Assembly: GCA_016292515.1 (NCBI GenBank)
Contig: JAEDIJ010000037.1
Span: forward strand, 1 to 19,110
From: Victivallaceae bacterium
GTDB taxonomy: Bacteria > Verrucomicrobiota > Lentisphaeria > Victivallales > Victivallaceae
DNA: 19,110 nt
Reading direction: 5' to 3'
Shown: positions 14,813-19,110 of the stretch, in pieces
Layout: every line of letters begins with the position of its first letter
Position numbering within the stretch: position 1 is the first letter of the stretch
Position numbers and translations under genes: made by a program
Notes under the pieces: model-generated
Told to the model about the DNA's origin: nothing
The model's input: the letters and a program-made list of their open reading frames with translations, nothing else
Databases searched by the model: none

Positions 14813-16312
14813 ATGATCGAAAACATAAAACCAACTTCTCCACAGGAAAATTCATGGCTGAAAAACGCGATCCTCGACGGCAATCAGGAAGCAGTCTCTT
14901 TTTTGCTGAAAAACCAATGCCCCGTCGATCGTGAAACCATCCGCTGTGCGCTGATGGGCGACGCCGACTGGAAGATTGTCATCGTCGGCGAACTTTTATC
15001 GACGTTTTGTCGACAGCACGGCACCGTGTTTAATCTGTTGGAAATCGCCCCCAGCATCGAATCCTGCAAATGGCTGATGAAGTTCGGCTATGTCCTTGAT
15101 CACGCCAACGCGGACGGGAAGTTTCCGTACGAAATCAATCCCGATCCCGAAGTCGCGGCCTTTCTCCAAGAGGAATACGAAAAGCTGCATCCGCGCCCGG
15201 TGCTGATGCTTCCCGACGCCGGAGCGGTGCAGGAAGAACTTGAATTCACCAACTCGCAGTTGGCGATCCAGGATCTTCACGCCGTCAACTACAATCCTCA
15301 AAACGGAATGTTTCAAATCGAATACGAGGGCGAGACCTATCTTGCCAGTTCGCGTTTTCTTTCCAGTCTGGCGCGGAAATTGAAGGTCTCGACCAACATT
15401 TTCCGTTATTTTTCCGGAGAGGAAGTATTGAACCGCGCCGCGGAACGCAATCCGGAACTTGCTTTCCGCGCCACTTTTGACCATAAAAGGAAAGAGATCC
15501 TCGGCGTTGTCGATACCAGCAAGAAAATTTTGCCGCCGGAAATCGCCAAACGCATTTTCGAGGAGGATCCCCGGACGAAATCACTCTCGTACCGCAACGG
15601 TATTATTTCCGCCGAAATGCTGCTTGACAACAATTTCGAGATTGCGGACGACAGCGAGTACAAACGCAAACTGACGCTCCATTACCCCGTCGACGGCGTC
15701 AATCTGCCGTCGATCTACCTCGCCGTTGAACGGCAGATATGCACTAACGGCATGACCGCACTCGTCGACTCCTTCCGCACCGAAATCGAGGTGAACGACA
15801 ATTCCGGGACGCACCTTTCGCGGCTGATTTCCTCTTTCAACAACGAAAATGGTTTCAAAATCCTGGAAGGGCGCATTTTAAAGGCGCAACAGACGCTCGC
15901 CTCGGTGCGCGAAGTGATGGAATTGCAGAATCTTCTCCTTGCCCAGATCCCCGTGCGGAGCGACTTCAATATCATCAACGAAAGACTGGATGCGATTGCC
16001 GGCGACCCCTGCGCACAATATGAAGTGACTTCCCTCAACAACATCGCGGTCAAACGCCGGGCGTTGCTGCCGGTGCAATGTTCGGTCAACGATCTCATCA
16101 ATTTCTGCTCGGAATTGACAACGCATCACCGGGATTTGCTCATCAATCCCAACCGCTTCCACGTCACGGTCGGCAAAATGCTCTCGCAGGAATTCGACTT
16201 GGAAGAAATGTATCATAATCAGCGTCCGGCACGCTCTTTTTATCTGGATCGCATTTCAAATCGCGAAAATCACGCACAAAATGAAAGGGTGTACGATGCC
16301 GTTCCTTTTTGA
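14813..16312 (+). CDS. DUF932-like (phage/plasmid-type) protein with ankyrin-like N-terminal segment
   Basis: 499 residues, started by AAAGGAG 8 nt before ATG 14813. Residues about 10-120 contain helix-turn-helix units reminiscent of ankyrin repeats ('NSWLKNAILDGNQEAVSFLLKNQCPVD', 'SIESCKWLMKFGYVLDHANADGKFPYE', 'DPEVAAFLQEEYEK'). The remainder resembles the DUF932 phage/plasmid-like family: 'IYLAVERQICTNGMTALVDSFRTEI' 301-325 has the family's C-x-N-G-M motif, then 'HLSRLISSFNNENGFKILEGRILKAQQTLASVREVMEL', then a helical C-terminus. The DUF932 biochemical role is unknown; members are common on phages, plasmids and defence or repair islands. The gene lies between SprT-like and helicase genes and overlaps the latter by 17 bp. 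The N-terminal ankyrin-like part echoes the ankyrin gene of the divergent operon. The family call is moderate. Confidence 0.65.
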   Translation: MIENIKPTSPQENSWLKNAILDGNQEAVSFLLKNQCPVDRETIRCALMGDADWKIVIVGELLSTFCRQHGTVFNLLEIAPSIESCKWLMKFGYVLDHANADGKFPYEINPDPEVAAFLQEEYEKLHPRPVLMLPDAGAVQEELEFTNSQLAIQDLHAVNYNPQNGMFQIEYEGETYLASSRFLSSLARKLKVSTNIFRYFSGEEVLNRAAERNPELAFRATFDHKRKEILGVVDTSKKILPPEIAKRIFEEDPRTKSLSYRNGIISAEMLLDNNFEIADDSEYKRKLTLHYPVDGVNLPSIYLAVERQICTNGMTALVDSFRTEIEVNDNSGTHLSRLISSFNNENGFKILEGRILKAQQTLASVREVMELQNLLLAQIPVRSDFNIINERLDAIAGDPCAQYEVTSLNNIAVKRRALLPVQCSVNDLINFCSELTTHHRDLLINPNRFHVTVGKMLSQEFDLEEMYHNQRPARSFYLDRISNRENHAQNERVYDAVPF

Positions 16313-17366
16313 AGAACGCGACTACCAGCGCGCCGCCGTCGACGAGGTGCTGAAACATTTCCGCAACGGCAAGGAATCCGTTTTGCTTGAATCTCCGGTC
16401 GGTTCCGGCAAAACGGTGATGGGATTGCTCGTCATCCAAGCGTTGCAGGAAGCGTCGCCGGAGCTTCGCGTCAACTGGGTCGCCTGCCGGAAACATATTT
16501 TGGAGCAGACGCGGGAAATCAACGATGCTTATTTTCATTGCTCCTTGCGTTACGTTTCCGTCTTTTGCGACGATCCGCCCGAAGCCGATATGGTCATTCT
16601 CGACGAGGCGCATCACGAGGCGACGCAAAGTTGCGTCGATATGTATGAAAAGACGAAAAACCGTTTGACGCTGGGGCTTTCGGCAACGCCGTTACGGACG
16701 GATCGGATGCGGCTCTCGTTTCAGAACGACGTATTGTGTTGCGGCATTCCACAACTGATCTCAATGGGAGTGCTCGCCCCCTTTGACTCTTATAAACTCC
16801 CCGTGTGGAATTTGGAATTGGTGGAAAAAGTTTTCTGCGCCGATCCGGCAAAATGGGGCAAAACGCTTGCTTTCTTTTCGCGGATCGACGAATGCCGCCA
16901 TTTCCAGCGTGCGGCGGAAAAAGTCGGCGTCCGCTGCGAAGTCGTAACGGGAGCGAGCAACAAGGATAAACAACTTGCGCTTTTTGCCGCGGGGGATGTC
17001 CAGGTGATCGCCAATGTTTCGGTGTTGTGCGAAGGCTTTGATCTGCCGGAGATCCAAACGGTTTTCGTGCGGGACGCCAGCCGCTTGCCGACGATCCAGA
17101 TGGCGGGACGGGGGCTTCGCCGATCTCCGGCAAAAGAGGCGTGCTTTTTCGTGCAGAGCGCGGGCAGCCGCTACGCCGTCGAACGTATCGCGCATCCGCG
17201 GCAAAGCTTCCGTTATCAGCGGGAGAAATGGCTCTCCTGCGGTGGGAACACGCAGATCATCCTCTCGACGGCAGAAGAAACGCTCCACCGTCTGGAATCT
17301 CGCAAGATCGAGTTACCGAAATATCTTTCAGCCGGACCATTTGTCCGAGAGGTAAAAATCAGATAA
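16296..17366 (+). CDS. Compact SF2 DEAH helicase, RadD-like
   Basis: 356 residues. An N-terminal aromatic/Q-type 'FEERDYQRAAVDEVL', motif I 'SPVGSGKT' 33-40, motif II 'DEAH' 103-106, motif III 'SAT' 129-131, motif V 'ANVSVLCEGFDLP' 239-251 and motif VI 'QMAGRGLRR' 268-276 are all present. The helicase core is therefore complete. The order and the 'EGFDLP...GRGLRR' block resemble E. coli RadD (YejH) and relatives, but without RadD's extended C-terminal part (E. coli RadD is about 586 residues). The likely role is ATP-dependent remodelling or translocation on nucleic acid in repair. I chose ATG 16296 because AAAGGG lies 6-10 nt before it; ATG 16281 has no ribosome binding site. It overlaps the DUF932-like gene's end and is the last gene of the sigma-54 operon. 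It converges on minus-strand genes 23 bp downstream. Confidence 0.85.
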   Translation: MPFLFEERDYQRAAVDEVLKHFRNGKESVLLESPVGSGKTVMGLLVIQALQEASPELRVNWVACRKHILEQTREINDAYFHCSLRYVSVFCDDPPEADMVILDEAHHEATQSCVDMYEKTKNRLTLGLSATPLRTDRMRLSFQNDVLCCGIPQLISMGVLAPFDSYKLPVWNLELVEKVFCADPAKWGKTLAFFSRIDECRHFQRAAEKVGVRCEVVTGASNKDKQLALFAAGDVQVIANVSVLCEGFDLPEIQTVFVRDASRLPTIQMAGRGLRRSPAKEACFFVQSAGSRYAVERIAHPRQSFRYQREKWLSCGGNTQIILSTAEETLHRLESRKIELPKYLSAGPFVREVKIR

Positions 17367-17388
17367 TTTACACCGCAGGAAGAGACGA

Positions 17389-17841
17389 TTACGGGTAAAA
17401 TTTCCCCGGGCGTGTCAAAAAATCATCCTTGAAACGTTTTTTCTTATGAAACGCAAGGATTTTATGAATACGCACATCCAATTCATTCCAATCGGAATCG
17501 TTGTAAAGCCCGTAGACGCTCCATTTACCGTTCTCGTAGAGGTAGAGATAGTCCGCTCCGAAGTCGGCTTTGCCTTTGTTTTGGAACTCCTCTCTGTCGG
17601 CGTAGACCGACGGTTCTCGGTACGGCTCGTGGCGGTCACGGTGGTACGCCACGCACTTTTCAAGGTCGGGTTCAATCTCACTCAAATCGCCGAGGTCAAG
17701 GAGTGCCGTGACTTGTTCCGGCGTTTTGTACCATCCGCTGAGAACCGCTCCGGCGTGTCCTGGGTAGCCGTCCCAGTGGAGGTAGATTGCGTTCACCGAT
17801 CCGTCAGCCTGCATCATTCCGATTGCCGCTCGTGTTGCCAT
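17389..17841 (-). CDS. Small conserved phage/plasmid-type protein ('TRAAIG..HWDGYP' family)
   Basis: 150 residues. The N-terminus 'MATRAAIGMMQADGSVNAIYLHWDGYPGHAGAVLSGWYKTPEQVTALLDLGDLS' is the recognisable pattern of a small phage/plasmid protein family (M.TRA.IG...DGS...IY.HWDGYP...G..L...Y....V..L..LGDLS). 'AYHRDRHEPY' is another conserved block. Its biochemical function is not known to me. ATG 17841 lies 1 bp after the upstream gene's stop, with GGGAG 10 nt away, so the genes are coupled. It is the last of three adjacent minus-strand genes and ends 23 bp from the convergent helicase stop. It suggests that this flank is phage- or plasmid-derived. Confidence 0.85.
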   Translation of the reverse strand: MATRAAIGMMQADGSVNAIYLHWDGYPGHAGAVLSGWYKTPEQVTALLDLGDLSEIEPDLEKCVAYHRDRHEPYREPSVYADREEFQNKGKADFGADYLYLYENGKWSVYGLYNDSDWNELDVRIHKILAFHKKKRFKDDFLTRPGKFYP

Positions 17842-17842
17842 T

Positions 17843-18247
17843 TTAGATGTTCTCCCGTTCGCCTTTGAAGTTGCTCATTGTCCACTCGCCGTTTTTGTAT
17901 TGGAAATCAGCGATTTTCATTCCGTTTGAACCGCCGTTGAAGTGCTGATAACTCAAGTTCAGGCTGAACCACACTTGGAATCCCTCTTCTGGAATGTATT
18001 TCAGTGATGAGCTAAATGTGTCGATCCGGCATTCGGTCAGCACCTTACTGAAGATGCCCGATGCACCGACGAGGTCATCCTTGGCTTCCGCCTCGAACCG
18101 AACGCTTGAGCGACCTTCCTCGACGTGGTACTGCATCGTGAGGTTGAGAGCGGTTGCATTTTTGATCAGTCCGTCCAGTTGGTCGGTATTCAGTGTCTCT
18201 CGGATAGCTTCAGGGTGGTCGATGAGGTTTTGGATTTCGGTCTGCAT
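17843..18247 (-). CDS. Unrecognised small protein
   Basis: 134 residues, starting at ATG 18247 after AAAGGA with 7-nt spacing, and 12 bp after the preceding gene. The N-terminal third is helical ('MQTEIQNLIDHPEAIRETLNTDQLDGLIKNATALN'). The rest alternates short strands ('LTMQYHVEEGRSSVRFEAEAKD', 'GFQVWFSLNLSYQHF', 'MKIADFQYKNGEWTMSNFK'). There is no signal peptide, Cys pair or catalytic motif. The arrangement suggests a small cytoplasmic alpha/beta protein of a phage or plasmid module. No family is recognised. Confidence 0.8.
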   Translation of the reverse strand: MQTEIQNLIDHPEAIRETLNTDQLDGLIKNATALNLTMQYHVEEGRSSVRFEAEAKDDLVGASGIFSKVLTECRIDTFSSSLKYIPEEGFQVWFSLNLSYQHFNGGSNGMKIADFQYKNGEWTMSNFKGERENI

Positions 18248-18259
18248 TTTGTTTTCCTT

Positions 18260-18532
18260 TCAGTTGAACTTTTTCGTGATTTCCTTGAGAAGCGCCTTGC
18301 CTTCGGCGGTTGTCGGGCGTTGATCCCATCCTCGGTCGTAGTTGATGACTTCTGATCCGTCCGTTGTCCGCATGAAGAGTTTGCTGATTCTGCCGTTGCG
18401 GATGCCGTACTGACTCGGTTCATCGAACCGCACCATTTGGATGCCGTACCGTTTGCCGTTGACCATCGCGACCATAATCGTCCATGTGTTTAACGCTCTG
18501 CCCGTGCCGATGTCGGTGATTGTGATTTCCAT
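18260..18532 (-). CDS. Unrecognised small protein, first gene of the minus-strand trio
   Basis: 90 residues from ATG 18532, which has a perfect AAGGAG (18539-18544) 6 nt upstream. A longer frame from GTG 18568 is less likely because it has no ribosome binding site and overlaps an inverted repeat. The protein is strand-rich at its N-terminus ('MEITITDIGTGRALNTWTIMVAMVNGKRYGIQMVRF'). It ends in a basic helix ('TAEGKALLKEITKKFN'), a small beta-then-alpha domain. 'GYDRGWDQRPTTAEGK'-like content (NYDRGWDQRPTTAEGK) is distinctive, but I cannot assign a family. It is followed at 12 bp by the next gene. Confidence 0.8.
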   Translation of the reverse strand: MEITITDIGTGRALNTWTIMVAMVNGKRYGIQMVRFDEPSQYGIRNGRISKLFMRTTDGSEVINYDRGWDQRPTTAEGKALLKEITKKFN

Positions 18533-18558
18533 TTTTATCTCCTTGTTGTTGTCCGTGC

Positions 18559-18620
18559 TATCTTGCACTACCCTTAATTAAGCGTGTAATATGTTAATAG
18601 CCAATGAGTTATGCAAGATA
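18559..18620. repeat. 9-bp inverted repeat flanking an AT-rich promoter region
   Basis: TATCTTGCA (18559-18567) and TGCAAGATA (18612-18620) are perfect inverted copies 44 nt apart. Between them lies the palindrome TTAATTAA (18574-18581) and AT-rich sequence. On the minus strand TTGGCT (18600-18605) is followed after about 17 bp by a TTAATT-like -10. The whole is just upstream of the 18532 gene, so it may be an operator/promoter region. No regulator is visible. Confidence 0.45.
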
Positions 18621-18654
18621 AACCGAAGATTTATGCTTTATTCTTCCGGAGCGC

Positions 18655-18691
18655 AGAAAGATGGAATAATCCAGTGATTTTCCATCTTTCT
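18655..18691. terminator. Strong 12-bp-stem hairpin downstream of the last minus-strand gene
   Basis: AGAAAGATGGAA (18655-18666) and TTCCATCTTTCT (18680-18691) form a perfect 12-bp stem with a 13-nt loop, starting 8 bp beyond the stop codon of the 18700 gene. On the minus strand it is not followed by a T-run, so it may be a 3'-end stabiliser or processing hairpin rather than a canonical intrinsic terminator. On the plus strand it is followed by the T-rich TCAATCTTTT. Confidence 0.55.
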
Positions 18692-18699
18692 TCAATCTT

Positions 18700-19110
18700 T
18701 TATGCCATTGGTACTTCGACCGAAACGCCGTATCTTTTCAGCGCGGATTCAAGAGTAATGCCGAAGTCACTGTCGCTGTCATCTTCGGGATAGTTGATTT
18801 CCGGCAGACTGCATTTTATCAACTTGTTCCCGGCATAGCTGTAATTGCCGTAGAGGAGGCATCCGCATTCGTCGTAATTGATACGGAGTTCATTGATTTC
18901 GATTTGCGTTTTCAGCCACGCGATGAACATCTTGACCTCATCATTGCTGAATCCCCATTTGACCCAACCGAAGACTTGCACCGTATCGCGGTCGTGGAAG
19001 ATTTGCGCGTCAAAGAGGTATCGCCTCTCGCATCCGATGTAGACCCCCTCGCGCTTTTTGTCGGCAGTCATCTTTGCCGATGTCAGGATGCCGTGCAGTT
19101 GTTCGCCGTC
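18700..19110 (-). CDS. Unrecognised protein, 5' end beyond the right edge
   Basis: The frame ends at 18700 and is open to the right edge. ATG 19071 would give 123 residues, but the frame continues upstream in protein-like sequence (DGEQLHGILTSAK before MTADKKREGV). No ribosome binding site precedes 19071, so the true start is probably outside the window. At least 137 residues are seen. Features are 'GCERRYLFDAQIFHDRDTVQVFGWVKWGFSNDEVKMFIAWLKTQIEINELRINYDECGCLLYGNYSYAG', a mixed alpha/beta region with three cysteines, and an acidic C-terminal segment (INYPEDDSDSDFG). No family is recognised. It is separated from the 18532 gene by about 170 bp holding the hairpin and the inverted repeat, so it belongs to a different transcript. 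Confidence 0.75.
   Translation of the reverse strand, partial: DGEQLHGILTSAKMTADKKREGVYIGCERRYLFDAQIFHDRDTVQVFGWVKWGFSNDEVKMFIAWLKTQIEINELRINYDECGCLLYGNYSYAGNKLIKCSLPEINYPEDDSDSDFGITLESALKRYGVSVEVPMA

Noticed and set aside
18611..18793. 60-residue plus-strand frame
   Set aside because: It runs through the hairpin and overlaps the better-supported minus-strand gene ending at 18700; no ribosome binding site.
1..19110. CRISPR array, tRNA/rRNA genes, insertion sequences or integrase
   Set aside because: No regularly spaced repeats outside coding modules, no cloverleaf-like or rRNA sequence, and no transposase or recombinase motifs were seen by eye; a tool-based scan was not possible.

Overview
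The window looks like a chromosomal or accessory segment of a GC-rich, anaerobic gut-type bacterium. I favour a Lentisphaeria (Victivallis-like) or related PVC-group genome. The grounds are the giant beta-strand-repeat surface protein with recurring 'PVYFS..W..LADGT.V' modules, the strong AAGGAG-type ribosome binding sites, and the mix of ankyrin, MoxR/VWA and DUF932-like genes. This is an inference from gene style, not a proven taxonomy.

Region 1 (1-5266, minus strand) is one uninterrupted reading frame for a giant repetitive protein. It starts at 5266 and runs off the left edge. Its codon bias leaves a 1,712-codon antisense frame open, which is not a gene. Region 2 (5267-7178, plus strand) follows a compact divergent promoter region and holds two overlapping nucleotidyltransferase genes of the RlaP/YcgL (PF10127-like) type.

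Region 3 (7276-12362, minus strand) is a tight, translationally coupled four-gene operon, in transcription order: ankyrin-repeat protein, MoxR-type AAA+ ATPase, metallopeptidase-like/VWA protein, and a stand-alone GyrB-type GHKL ATPase lacking the TOPRIM half. Region 4 (12592-14014, plus strand) has three small unrecognised genes running the opposite way. Region 5 (14315-17366, plus strand) has a SprT-like zinc metalloprotease, a DUF932-like protein with an extra N-terminal segment, and a compact RadD-like SF2 helicase.

The most notable result is regulatory. Regions 3, 4 and 5 are each preceded by a near-consensus sigma-54 (RpoN) -24/-12 promoter: minus strand 12404-12420, plus strand 12533-12548, plus strand 14182-14197. 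The two divergent promoters flank a 23-bp palindrome, TTTTTGA-N9-TCAAAAA, centred almost exactly between them. An imperfect copy lies 62-85 bp upstream of the third promoter. This suggests that about 10 genes form one stress-induced regulon driven by a bacterial enhancer-binding protein encoded outside the window. The candidate system is: AAA+ chaperone plus VWA adaptor, ankyrin recognition protein, GHKL ATPase, SprT protease, DUF932 protein and SF2 helicase. I infer a DNA/protein damage-response or conflict role; the sequence does not prove it.

Region 6 (17389-19110, minus strand) is a run of small phage/plasmid-style genes of unknown function, with a 12-bp-stem hairpin and an inverted repeat between them. 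The last gene is truncated by the right edge. I found no rRNA, tRNA, CRISPR array, transposase or integrase.
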